NCBI GenBank assembly: GCA_903859705.1
Contig: CAIONQ010000178.1
Location: 1-46,833, forward strand
Source of the DNA: an uncultured Chthonomonas sp.
GTDB taxonomy: Bacteria; Armatimonadota; Chthonomonadetes; Chthonomonadales; Chthonomonadaceae
Length of the DNA stretch: 46,833 nt
Direction: 5' to 3'
Made by a program: the position numbers and the translations under genes. The notes under the pieces were generated by a model. That model did not search any database. It worked only from the letters and a program-made list of their open reading frames with translations, and was not told the origin of the DNA. This document shows, in pieces, positions 26,262 through 35,106 of the stretch (position 1 is its first letter; every line of letters starts with the position of its first letter).

Positions 26262-27293
26262 TTAGCAAGCCCTGGAGCGTTTTCGGCGGCGGCGAACTGC
26301 ACCTGCAGCGGTTGCCAGGCCGGCAAACATGGCCCAGGTCCCCGGCTCTGGCGCAGCCTCTTGAAACCAGAACCCATAGGTGTTGGTACTGTTGCCATTT
26401 TGCGCAAGATAGTATCCAACAAAAACTGGGTTTGGATTGAATATATTGTTTGAGAGCGCCATACCAGTAATGATTGTTGAGTAACCCTTTGGATTGTCTA
26501 GAGTAAGGAACGAGCCCGTGGCGATGTCATAAACAAGGCCGTGGCTAAGGCCACCCGAATCCACATAGGTACCAACGATATCATTACCAAAAATGCCATA
26601 CAGAACCGTTCCCTGTGCGGCAAGTGGATCATCAACCGTGGTGTACTGACCGGTAAAAATATCGTAAATCACACCGTGGTCAATCCCATCAGAGCCAGTG
26701 TAAGAACCTACCGCTGTGTTGCCAGATATCGCATTAAGGAAAGTATTGTTGGCACTGGCGAGAGCATCCGGGGCGTCGACCTGTGTCACTGCACTGGTTG
26801 TAAGGTCCATAACAAAGCTGCTTGTGGCAGGTGTACCAAAGAACAGCGGGTTAAAGATGTCTGTAGTTTGCCCAATAACGTATTTGCCCGAGATCCCGGT
26901 AACCTCAGTGCCATCCACCCCAGCCGCAAGGTCAATCGTATTGTAAGAACTGCCATCAAACACAAACCCATGTTGGGTGCCAGAGGCATCAAAGTAGGAG
27001 CCTGCTCTGTTTACGCCATCAAGCCCAGTAACAATAGTGCCATTTACAGCAAGGGTTGCATCATAAATACCGTACATATGCGTGGTTAGGTCGTAACTAA
27101 ACCCATGGCTCATGCCAAATGGATCGAGGTACGTGCCAACTACCTGACTGCCCTGGATAGAGTAAGCCTGTGTAACTCCATCAGCACCAGGTATAGCGAG
27201 ATCTCGAAATTGGGCTTGTGCTTCCTTTGTGCAAAAGCACATAGGAGCAGTAATAGCAAGTAAGGCAGCAACAGGTGCATGCGACCCAAACAT
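26262..27293 (-). CDS. HAF-repeat protein with PEP-CTERM sorting signal (paralogue of the 27719-28840 gene)
   Basis: A 343-residue exported surface protein. A hydrophobic signal (about 8-22, cleavage near AQA/Q) is followed by about five repeats of a 45-60 residue unit, roughly G-x-VVGTY-x-D-x-x-G-x-SHGF-x-YD then T-x-D-x-P, which is the HAF-type repeat. The C-terminus is a PEP-CTERM anchor: A-P-E-P-G-T-W-A, a hydrophobic stretch and RRRRKRS. Such signals direct processing by exosortase and attachment to the envelope or exopolysaccharide. The start is uncertain: ATG 27293 is used, but TTG 27323 would give a better charged n-region (KKQGLSLR) and GTG 27404 is also in frame; none has a clear ribosome binding site. 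It lies directly downstream of its paralogue; the terminator between them suggests separate transcripts. Confidence 0.8.
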   Translation of the reverse strand: MFGSHAPVAALLAITAPMCFCTKEAQAQFRDLAIPGADGVTQAYSIQGSQVVGTYLDPFGMSHGFSYDLTTHMYGIYDATLAVNGTIVTGLDGVNRAGSYFDASGTQHGFVFDGSSYNTIDLAAGVDGTEVTGISGKYVIGQTTDIFNPLFFGTPATSSFVMDLTTSAVTQVDAPDALASANNTFLNAISGNTAVGSYTGSDGIDHGVIYDIFTGQYTTVDDPLAAQGTVLYGIFGNDIVGTYVDSGGLSHGLVYDIATGSFLTLDNPKGYSTIITGMALSNNIFNPNPVFVGYYLAQNGNSTNTYGFWFQEAAPEPGTWAMFAGLATAAGAVRRRRKRSRAC

Positions 27294-27658
27294 AGATCGC
27301 AACGATAAACCCTGTTTTTTCAATATTCTAAATTTAGGCAAATCTACACAAAGCACGGTACAGCACCTCCAGAAGCATCGCGCCGACAGAATATTAGAAC
27401 GCACGAGAATTGTAATTGTTCAGACATAAAACTAGCGTCTGAACAAACAGTGTCGCTCTCACCATCATGGGAAGACTGTAGGTAGCAAACAGAAATATAA
27501 CGGCAACCTGGCCGTAATTGGCACACAGCAAAAGATGTGCCATCAATCATCAAAAAGAACTATTAGTATTGTACAGCACACATACCCAATCGCGCAACCA
27601 AACGTACGCGTACGCACCACGGATTTAAAAATATATTATAAGGTGAAATAAAAAGAGA
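27294..27658. other. AT-rich intergenic region between the PEP-CTERM paralogues
   Basis: No gene is supported here apart from a possible short N-terminal extension of the downstream PEP-CTERM gene (to 27404). The stretch holds the promoter region for that gene on the minus strand, the palindrome at 27603-27614 and a very AT-rich block at about 27622-27655, next to the terminator of the upstream paralogue. Confidence 0.45.
27603..27614. repeat. 12-bp palindrome CGTACGCGTACG
   Basis: A perfect palindrome that is also a tandem repeat of CGTACG, located about 310 bases upstream of the downstream PEP-CTERM start and next to an AT-rich block. Its composition differs from the surroundings. It could be an operator or a methylation target; no function is shown. 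Confidence 0.4.
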
Positions 27659-27688
27659 CTGCCACCACAAACAGTTCAGTGGTGGCAG
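27659..27688 (-). terminator. intrinsic terminator of the upstream PEP-CTERM gene
   Basis: Ten-base arms CTGCCACCAC (27659-27668) and its complement (27679-27688) around a 10-nt loop. On the minus strand the stem is followed by TCTCTTTTTATTTC, a proper T-rich tail. It lies 30 bases after the stop at 27719. Confidence 0.85.
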
Positions 27689-27718
27689 CCTCGTTGAAGT
27701 ATTGCCGGTAACTAGTAC

Positions 27719-28840
27719 TTATTTGCGGCGCTTGCGGCGCAATACCAGCCCTGCAGTCAGTAAGCCCCCGAAAAGAGCATACGAGCCTGGCTCAGGCGTT
27801 ACTGCCTGATACCAGAATGCGTTGTAATTGCCATATCGGTCAATTGTGTAGCCAGTGAGTATCGGATCTAGATTGTGGCTATCCAGGCTTGCTGCGGCAC
27901 CGGTGAAGTACGCGGTGCTTGCATCACCAGGCGAAACAAGTGTTTCGTAGGTCTGCGTAAGCATGTTGTAAGTGAAGCCATAAGATGCTCCGCCTAAAAC
28001 ATATTCACCTACGGCATAGTCGCCATATATTCCGGTAAGCGTTGTACCGCCATCCGCAAGCGGATTGTCTATAGTGGTAAAGGCTACACCCGAAATATCA
28101 TAGAGCAACCCATGCTCGGCACCAGAAACGTCGAAGTAGTTTCCAACTGCCGTGGTGCCATAAATACCGTCTATGTGTGTTCCACCAGAACCGCTACCCA
28201 GAGCATCAACCAGCGTATCTGGCTGGTCTATCTCTGTAAACGTGTTTGTGTTGGTATCAAAGATAAAGCCGCTGGCATTGGGAACACCGTTTAAGAATGG
28301 CGAGAATGTATCCCGATAGTAAGTACCAACCACCAGGTTACCACTTACGCCCGTTGCCTCTGTCTTATCCCAACCAAACGAACCAGGTGAACCGAAGTAC
28401 ACAGTTGAGTCGTAGTTGGCCGCATCTAATGTAGTGTATGTTAATCCCTTGCGGAAATACGCTAATGCACTTGCGCTGCCGAGGCCGAATTCACCAACAT
28501 TATATGTTCCGACAACAGTCCCGCCGGAGGTCCCGTTCGCTGTGGTGCCAGAAGTAGCCCCAGTTACATCAAAGCTACCTGTTACATATGAACGTAGGTC
28601 ATAAGTATAGCCGTGCTGAACACCACTGAAATCCGTGTACGAACCGACAGCGATCTTACCATCGACACCGTTCAAGGAAAACTGTTGGGTTGTATCTGCC
28701 CCAAGGCGTGATGCAGCGGAAGTGAGAAAGTGATACTGAGCGTCTGCACGCGTACCCTGGATCAGGGCAAGCGAGATAGCGAGCACACCGGATACTCGGC
28801 AGAGACGAACTGGAAACGAGCCAGCAATTCGATACGTCAT
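27719..28840 (-). CDS. HAF-repeat protein with PEP-CTERM sorting signal
   Basis: A 373-residue exported surface protein paralogous to the product of 26262-27293. A signal peptide (about 14-34, cleavage near ADA/Q) is followed by repeats of the type VGSYTDFSGVQHGYTYD, VVGTY and AVGNYFDVSGAEHGLLYD, each with an alternating T-x-D-x-P segment (FTTIDNPLADGGTTLTGI). It closes with a PEP-CTERM signal, T-P-E-P-G-S-Y-A, a hydrophobic stretch and RRKRRK. ATG 28840 has GAGG six bases upstream. HAF repeats are probably beta-rich, perhaps a propeller; ligand and function are unknown. Anchoring would require an exosortase encoded elsewhere. Confidence 0.88.
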   Translation of the reverse strand: MTYRIAGSFPVRLCRVSGVLAISLALIQGTRADAQYHFLTSAASRLGADTTQQFSLNGVDGKIAVGSYTDFSGVQHGYTYDLRSYVTGSFDVTGATSGTTANGTSGGTVVGTYNVGEFGLGSASALAYFRKGLTYTTLDAANYDSTVYFGSPGSFGWDKTEATGVSGNLVVGTYYRDTFSPFLNGVPNASGFIFDTNTNTFTEIDQPDTLVDALGSGSGGTHIDGIYGTTAVGNYFDVSGAEHGLLYDISGVAFTTIDNPLADGGTTLTGIYGDYAVGEYVLGGASYGFTYNMLTQTYETLVSPGDASTAYFTGAAASLDSHNLDPILTGYTIDRYGNYNAFWYQAVTPEPGSYALFGGLLTAGLVLRRKRRK

Positions 28841-29391
28841 GGCATACCTCGAGGGAACATAGTACGGACAGCACAGTCAAAGCAGGTTCTAAGAACCAGC
28901 CTTACGCCTCCATTTGTCACTTTCGAACCTTCATGAGTCAAAAGGAAACCGCCAATGTCCGGTTGGGCCAGTTTCTCTCTCTACATCCGACGATGTTGCT
29001 ATCGGGTTGGCAGCGGTATGGAATGATCCCGCAATCAGCTTCCTTCATCACGTCAGCATCCGGGCTGCTCGGCAAAAGGAAAGTCTTCCATGCTACACCA
29101 AGGTTAGGTTAATTTTACTCACTATTGATTAGTTTCCTCCTGTGCCTATAAAATTTGCTGTTAATTTTGGCAACAAGAATAAACGGTTCTTGCTTCCTCG
29201 CACCAAAAACGCCTTGGTTGCATCCCGACCTCGCATAGTGAAATACAATGATTCGCAGATAGTTAAAGATTCAAATAAGAAAAGGTTATGTTGGTTGGTG
29301 TGTCAAATCGTTATTCCACGCGTCTAACCAGCAAAACTACCACAGGTCCATGTGTGGAAACATACAGCAACCCAATTCATACCATAACTAA
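28841..29391. promoter_or_regulatory. long divergent intergenic region with a candidate plus-strand promoter
   Basis: No coding region is supported in these 551 bases. The divergent genes at 28840 (minus) and 29392 (plus) must both be driven from here. On the plus strand, TTGATT (29125-29130) and TATAAA (29147-29152) are 16 bases apart and resemble a sigma-70 promoter, which would leave a leader of about 235 bases before the PSD1 gene. A small hairpin (CACA-6-TGTG) lies near 29340. The PSD1 ATG itself has no clear ribosome binding site. Confidence 0.35.
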
Positions 29392-32391
29392 ATGAACAGA
29401 ATTTCACCTATCGCTCTCATTTTGATTGTCGCTACGGCAGTTCCCTGTAGCTCCCAAAAGGCACGCTCCACTACTCCAGTTACTGGACCAAGCGTGGAAT
29501 TCTTTGAACGAAGCGTTCGCCCGGTGCTGGCCACAAAATGTCTATCTTGCCATACAGGGCAAAGTGCACAATCTGGCCTCAGGCTCGATACTCGTGGGTC
29601 AATGTTGAAAGGGGGCAAACGCGGAGCAGCCATTTTGCCCGGCAAAGCTTCTGCAAGCTTAATTCTCGAGGCAGTGCGCGGTGGCGGGCCCCACGTTCCA
29701 CAGATGCCTCCAGGAAGCAAGCTCACAGACAAAGAGATTGCAGCCATCGAAGAGTGGATTGCAAATGGCGCTGAGTGGAGTGAATTGACAGTCGGTTTGA
29801 AGCACCGCACTCACTGGGCTTTCGTTCAGTTACCCGGGCGCGTTGTTCCGCCACCTCATAAGCCAGAAGTCTCGGATATAGATGCCTTTCTAAACCGTGG
29901 TTCTGCCGCCCGATCATTCACCGTGGCACCCGCGTCAGACCGCCGCACATTGCTTCGGCGAGCAGCAATGGATTTAACGGGTCTTCCCCCCGATCTCAAG
30001 GAGATCGCACGTTTTACTGCTGATACGAAACCCGATGCTTTCGCTCGAGCGATCGATAGTCTCATGGCCCGGCCACAATATGGCGAGCAGTATGGGCGCC
30101 ACTGGCTGGATGTTGTAAGATATGCTGATACCGCTGGGGAAAACACCGATCATCCCCTGCCCCACGCCTGGCGCTACCGAAACTGGGTTATCAATAGCTT
30201 TAATACAAATCTACCGTTTGATGCGTTTGTGCGTGAACAGGTTGCCGGCGATGTTCTGGCTGAAAAGGTTAAAACCAACCTGGCTGCGTATTCTGAAAAG
30301 GTAACGGCTACAGGCTATCTCGCTATAGCACGCCGTTTTGGGCATGATATAGATCAAGACATTCACCTGACATATGAAGATACTATCGATACGCTTGGGA
30401 AATCTATTCTCGGTCTGAGCCTCGGATGCGCACGATGTCATGACCATAAATTTGATCCTATTTCCGCTAGAGATTACTATGCGCTGTATGGAATTTTCAG
30501 CAGTACCACCCTTTCCTTTCCTGGCTGTGAACCGCGGCAACAGCCGCACGATTTGATACCATTGGTACCTGCAGGCATGGAGGATGCAGCCTCGAAGGCA
30601 AGAGCAGAGAAAATAAACAAAATCGACGCTGAATTACCACGGGCTCGTGCTTTAGTTATTGATGCCAGGCAACGCATAAATGCAGTTTTTGCTGCCAGCA
30701 AAACGAGTTGTGGCAGCGGCGAGATTCCGGACGGTGGCGAGAGCCGATTCACTTCCACTCCCCAACTGCTGTCCGTTCAAAAGGGAGATGTAGTAGAGTT
30801 TCTTGTGAGCCCCCTTAAAAGCCACGGTGCAGATAGTACCTTGCTGAGGCTCAACATCTCACTGCCTGGCACCAGAGCGCGATGGAGCACGGATTCCCTG
30901 TTAGATGCTTTGCTTGATGCCAACCCAAATGCAGCCGGCGGCACCTCGCCCTGCTGGTACTTTTTGGATGCGAAAGATGGCGGTGCCGACTTACTGACTG
31001 AGAAAGTCACCTCATTTAACGGTCGGGACACACTGCATGCCTGGCGAAATGGCGAAACCCCATCCGTATTCGTTAATTCATCAACAACACCAGAAACAGT
31101 TTGGACAACCCTACCTGCTCGCTCATTCTTTGTTCACCCGGGCGAGCATGGCCCTGTTGCGATAGCGTGGGTGAGCCCGGTAGATGGCAATGTATCGGTT
31201 GATGGATTTATTAAAGACGTGCACCCTGGCGGACAGGATGGGGTTGGATGGGAATTAAGATTGTTGCGCGGTGCAGCTGGGCCGCTGGCTAACATCTCTG
31301 CGGCAAGCCATAGACTTGCTGCGCTAAATGAAACTCGCCTTGCTTTAGAGAAGGATGCTGCCCCACCTGTGGCTTATGGTGCCAGAGAAGGTAAAGCAGC
31401 AGATGTACCCATTCAGAAGCGCGGAGAACCATCTGACCCCGGTGAACTTGCGCCGCGAGGCTTTCCGGCGGTGCTGGGTGGAACTACAATACGCAACAAA
31501 GCCTCCAGTGGTAGGTTAGAACTGGCAAACTGGCTAACTTCCCCCAATAACCCGCTCACAGCCAGAGTGATTGTCAACAGGCTGTGGCAATGGCACTTTG
31601 GTACAGGCCTGGTTAAAACCCCAAACGATTTTGGAACTCGCGGAGCCATGCCCGAAAATCAACCATTACTGGATTATCTTGCAGTGGAGCTAATTAAATC
31701 TGGCTGGAATATTAAGGCAATGAATCGGCGGATTATGCTTTCACAGGCGTATCAGCGGAGTTCAAGTGGAGCCGTCGAAGTTAGAATTAACGATAGCAAA
31801 CACAAGCGGAATGAAAAGGTTAGCAACGGTGCCAGGTTTCAGGCACGGCGGCTTACAGCAGAAGAGCTGAGAGACGCCTTGCTGCTTGCATCGGGCCAAC
31901 TGGATCTTTCACCGGGCGCCGCCCACCCCTTCCCCCCAGAAAATACCTGGTCATTTTCACAACATCAGCCCTTTGCTGCCGAGTATCCTACTACAAAGCG
32001 CAGCGTATATTTGATGCAAAAGCGAAATCGCAGAATGCGCTTTTTTTCGCTGTTTGACGGTTCGGATCCTAACGCCAGTACTCCTGTGCGCGACCTGACC
32101 ACCGTGCCCACTCAGGCACTATTCTTCATGAACGATCCATTTGTGTTTGAATGCGCATCCCGTTCAGCAGTGATTTCTATGAAGGTATCTCAGAAACCGG
32201 CTGATCAGATTAGAAATTCGTACAAACGGCTGCTACAACGCGAACCGACGGAGATTGAAATAAAGGATGCACTTGAGTTTCTATCGAACTACAAGGCTAA
32301 ATTCGGTACCCTTCAGGAGCGCCGCGCCGCTGCGTTTACCGCTTTCACGCGTATGCTGATGGCAAGCAACGAATTTATTACCATAGACTGA
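29392..32391 (+). CDS. PSD1 protein: planctomycete-type cytochrome c, DUF1549 and DUF1553 domains
   Basis: A 999-residue exported protein, second PSD1 of the window. An N-terminal hydrophobic segment (about 5-18) ends near a Cys (AVPC19), which might be a poor lipobox. The cytochrome domain has one heme motif C50-L-S-C53-H54 and the later Met region QMPPGSKLTDKEIAAIEEW. DUF1549 follows (THWAFVQLPG, HWLDVVRYADTAGENTDHP, ALYGIFSSTT), then a variable middle section without the LamG seen in the first PSD1, then DUF1553 (NPLTARVIVNRLWQWHFGTG, RRLTAEELRDALLLASGQLD, TQALFFMNDPF). The start lacks a clear ribosome binding site. A DUF1501 gene follows after 51 bases, repeating the pair at 5638-10366. 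Role unknown; carbohydrate-linked redox activity has been suspected for this family. Confidence 0.88.
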   Translation: MNRISPIALILIVATAVPCSSQKARSTTPVTGPSVEFFERSVRPVLATKCLSCHTGQSAQSGLRLDTRGSMLKGGKRGAAILPGKASASLILEAVRGGGPHVPQMPPGSKLTDKEIAAIEEWIANGAEWSELTVGLKHRTHWAFVQLPGRVVPPPHKPEVSDIDAFLNRGSAARSFTVAPASDRRTLLRRAAMDLTGLPPDLKEIARFTADTKPDAFARAIDSLMARPQYGEQYGRHWLDVVRYADTAGENTDHPLPHAWRYRNWVINSFNTNLPFDAFVREQVAGDVLAEKVKTNLAAYSEKVTATGYLAIARRFGHDIDQDIHLTYEDTIDTLGKSILGLSLGCARCHDHKFDPISARDYYALYGIFSSTTLSFPGCEPRQQPHDLIPLVPAGMEDAASKARAEKINKIDAELPRARALVIDARQRINAVFAASKTSCGSGEIPDGGESRFTSTPQLLSVQKGDVVEFLVSPLKSHGADSTLLRLNISLPGTRARWSTDSLLDALLDANPNAAGGTSPCWYFLDAKDGGADLLTEKVTSFNGRDTLHAWRNGETPSVFVNSSTTPETVWTTLPARSFFVHPGEHGPVAIAWVSPVDGNVSVDGFIKDVHPGGQDGVGWELRLLRGAAGPLANISAASHRLAALNETRLALEKDAAPPVAYGAREGKAADVPIQKRGEPSDPGELAPRGFPAVLGGTTIRNKASSGRLELANWLTSPNNPLTARVIVNRLWQWHFGTGLVKTPNDFGTRGAMPENQPLLDYLAVELIKSGWNIKAMNRRIMLSQAYQRSSSGAVEVRINDSKHKRNEKVSNGARFQARRLTAEELRDALLLASGQLDLSPGAAHPFPPENTWSFSQHQPFAAEYPTTKRSVYLMQKRNRRMRFFSLFDGSDPNASTPVRDLTTVPTQALFFMNDPFVFECASRSAVISMKVSQKPADQIRNSYKRLLQREPTEIEIKDALEFLSNYKAKFGTLQERRAAAFTAFTRMLMASNEFITID

Positions 32392-32442
32392 TAACCCAGC
32401 ACACTTAACAATAGTGCCGCGCACCTGGCCGGAGCTTTTTGC

Positions 32443-33834
32443 ATGTCCACAAGAAAACAGTTTATCCGGTCTGCAGTTACGGGCTCGATGCTTATGTCTG
32501 GCATCCTTCATGAGATGCTTGCATCCGGAGAAACCGTAACTTCAGATCCTCTGGCACCCAGGGCACCTCACTTTCCTGCAAAGGCAAAGCGAGTTATTTT
32601 TCTCTTTATGACCGGTGGCGTTTCTCATGTCGATACATTTGACCACAAGCCCAGGCTGTATCAGGATGTAGGTAAAGAAGTTAAACTGGATCACCCAGAA
32701 ATCAAGAATAGGCCGGGATATGAGCGGATATTCTTGAAGCGACCACAATGGGATTTTGCCAAATACGGGCAATCTGGCACGGAAGTAAGCGGCCTGTTTC
32801 CGCACATTGCTTCGTGTGTCGACGATATAGCTCTGGTTCGTTCGATGCGCACGGATCACTCCAACCACTACAATGCTACGCTGGGAATGCATACTGGTTC
32901 TTTCGCATTTGCGCGCCCGAGTATAGGCTCCTGGGTGAGCTACGGCCTTGGCACAGTAAACCGAAATTTACCATCGTTTGTTACGATTGCTCCGGCTCAA
33001 ACTTATGCCGGCAGCCAGGTGTATGCCAGTGATTTTTTGCCTGGAGCCCACCAGGGAACGCTGGTGGTGCCCGGAGCAGAGCCAGTTGCCGATATCCGAC
33101 CACAGGTTACTGCCGACCAACAGCACGCAGAGTTGGCCTTCCTGGCACGCATGAATCATCGACACCAGAACGGCAGGGAAACCAACCCCAACCTTGCTGC
33201 CAGAATTCGTTCCTTCGAAACCGCATTTGGTATGCAGTCTGCAGTGCCAGATGTGTTTGACTTCTCCCGGGAATCCGACTCGGTTTTGAAGCTCTACGGG
33301 CTTGAACGAGGCAGTACACAGGGTTTTGCATGGCAATGCCTGGCGGCTCGGCGGATGTTGGAGCGGGGAGTTCGATTTGTAGAGCTAATAGATACGGGCT
33401 CATCCGGTAACTGGGACTCACACGGCGACATGATGGATCATGCCAGGTTGGCACGTAATGTGGATCAACCCATAGCCGGCCTGCTCAAGGATTTGAAGGC
33501 CCGTGGGATGTTGGAAGATACCCTGGTGGTATGGACTACGGAGTTCGGCAGAACACCATTTAACAACAGGGCCGATGCTAAAGGCCGTGAGCATCACAAC
33601 TGGGCATTTAGCTCATGGATTGCCGGTGCTGGCGTTAAAGGCGGCACAACTTACGGAGAGACAGATGAATACGGAGTGCGGGTGGCAGCCAATGAGGTGC
33701 ATGTGCACGACTTTCACGCAACGATTCTGCACCTCATGGGCCTTGATCACAAGAGGCTAACTTACAGGCACAGCGGCCGCGACTACCGGCTAACCGATGT
33801 TGCCGGCAATGTTGTTCAGGGGCTGCTGAGCTAA
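32443..33834 (+). CDS. DUF1501 family protein, partner of the second PSD1
   Basis: A 463-residue DUF1501 protein (PF07394). The N-terminus STRKQFIRSAVTGS is a degenerate Tat-like signal with R-K instead of R-R. Family landmarks: FLFMTGGVSHVDTFDHKP, MRTDHSNHYNATLGMHTG, GSSGNWDSHGD and TTEFGRTPF. Compared with the first DUF1501 (5638-7122) it keeps the same layout, including the ending LTYRHSGRDYRLTDVAGNVV, so they are clear paralogues. ATG 32443 follows GGAGC at about 9 bases. Its stop overlaps the stop of the convergent gene by four bases (33831-33834). Function unknown, although the fold is sulfatase/phosphatase-like. Confidence 0.87.
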   Translation: MSTRKQFIRSAVTGSMLMSGILHEMLASGETVTSDPLAPRAPHFPAKAKRVIFLFMTGGVSHVDTFDHKPRLYQDVGKEVKLDHPEIKNRPGYERIFLKRPQWDFAKYGQSGTEVSGLFPHIASCVDDIALVRSMRTDHSNHYNATLGMHTGSFAFARPSIGSWVSYGLGTVNRNLPSFVTIAPAQTYAGSQVYASDFLPGAHQGTLVVPGAEPVADIRPQVTADQQHAELAFLARMNHRHQNGRETNPNLAARIRSFETAFGMQSAVPDVFDFSRESDSVLKLYGLERGSTQGFAWQCLAARRMLERGVRFVELIDTGSSGNWDSHGDMMDHARLARNVDQPIAGLLKDLKARGMLEDTLVVWTTEFGRTPFNNRADAKGREHHNWAFSSWIAGAGVKGGTTYGETDEYGVRVAANEVHVHDFHATILHLMGLDHKRLTYRHSGRDYRLTDVAGNVVQGLLS

Positions 33835-35060
33835 CGTTTGCTCAGTTCTGACAGAACCTTCAGCAGCCAGGATGCTTCGGACAAACCCAGTATGGCGTTG
33901 AATTTTCCAGAGCCATTTAGAACTTTAATGTTGGTCTTATGAATGCTCTGGAGCCACTCGCCTGCATTATGCTTGTTGCCGCTTAAAATCGAGAACCATG
34001 CTGCACTGGAATTTATAAATGCGTCCTTGTAGACGGACCAGGGGTTGTTAACCCAGTCGCTCTTTTCGCCATGCATCCAGTTCGTAGACAGCGTCTTCGA
34101 AACAGCAACAGCGCGTTTGTCGGTGGGTGCTATCAAACCTGTAACCACGGGCCAAAACTGGCACATCATGCCCGTATACCAGTCGCCAGGAATGTATTTT
34201 TCGCCCCTCGCTACAAGCCAATGCCCCTCTTTTACAACCCACAGCTCTTCAAGGATTTTCGATTTCAGATCAGTGGCTGCGAGCGAGTAATCCGGGGTTT
34301 CAGGAGTTTTCGTGTACACATTTGAATAGAGCTTTGCAAGAGCATTCAGTCCTTGCCATACCTCACAGTTATCCATCAGGTACTCTGATGAATAGCTATT
34401 GGAAGCACACCAGAGGCCAGATTGCCTCCTCAGTGACATCAGTGCCTTTGCCAGGTTTATAACCTTTTGCGCATTACCCTGGTCTGTTAGAATTGATAAA
34501 TGGCGCCGTTCTTGAGCATAACGTTGCAACACTACAAAGAACATCGCCGCCCCAGAGTCCACAGCATCCACATGCGCCGGATGATCAACATACGAAACAA
34601 CGTTGTTTATCACCAGCTTTTCACGCAGTGTTACTGCCTCGCCTGTTCCTGCGTAGGTGTACCATACGTCATAAACCGGCCCCTCAGTATTGAACGGAGC
34701 GCGCAGATGGTTGAAATACCACTTTATCCAATTAGCCGTTAACTCGAGTGCTTCATCATGTTCAGGAGTGCCTGGCACGCTCGTATCTAACAAAGCAAGC
34801 ACTGCATAGTGTGCAAAGTAACTGCTAACAACAGTCATCGGGGTCTCATCCGCACGATATGCCAGGGGATGATCAGAATCGGTGGATGCTATCGCCCCTG
34901 CCGAATTTGGAAACCGCTCACTGTAAATTCGGTTCGAGATCCATTGCCGCAGGTTAGCGGCATCAATTCTCGCCTGATCCTGTGTTTTGGCGTAAGCGCT
35001 TGGAACCTGCAGTCCTACCAACACACCTATCGCGGCCAACAATGTTGTCAATCGTGCCAA
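33831..35060 (-). CDS. secreted protein of probable (alpha/alpha) barrel glycosidase type
   Basis: A 409-residue exported protein that I do not recognise as a named family. It starts with TTG at 35060, supported by GGGGG six bases upstream, and has a signal peptide (about 3-24, cleavage near AYA/K). The body is helical, rich in Trp and Tyr (WIKWYFNHLRAPFNTEGPVYDVWYTY, MFFVVLQRYAQE, CEVWQGLNALAKLYSN), with pairs of helices like the six-hairpin glycosidase fold. No catalytic pair could be assigned. It follows the beta-propeller gene after 46 bases and the rhamnose isomerase upstream of that, so a role in processing a rhamnose-containing glycan is a reasonable guess. Confidence 0.7.
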   Translation of the reverse strand: MARLTTLLAAIGVLVGLQVPSAYAKTQDQARIDAANLRQWISNRIYSERFPNSAGAIASTDSDHPLAYRADETPMTVVSSYFAHYAVLALLDTSVPGTPEHDEALELTANWIKWYFNHLRAPFNTEGPVYDVWYTYAGTGEAVTLREKLVINNVVSYVDHPAHVDAVDSGAAMFFVVLQRYAQERRHLSILTDQGNAQKVINLAKALMSLRRQSGLWCASNSYSSEYLMDNCEVWQGLNALAKLYSNVYTKTPETPDYSLAATDLKSKILEELWVVKEGHWLVARGEKYIPGDWYTGMMCQFWPVVTGLIAPTDKRAVAVSKTLSTNWMHGEKSDWVNNPWSVYKDAFINSSAAWFSILSGNKHNAGEWLQSIHKTNIKVLNGSGKFNAILGLSEASWLLKVLSELSKR

Positions 35061-35106
35061 CGGATACCCCCGTAATCAACCCAATGAGTGCAGTCACAAA
35101 ATATTG

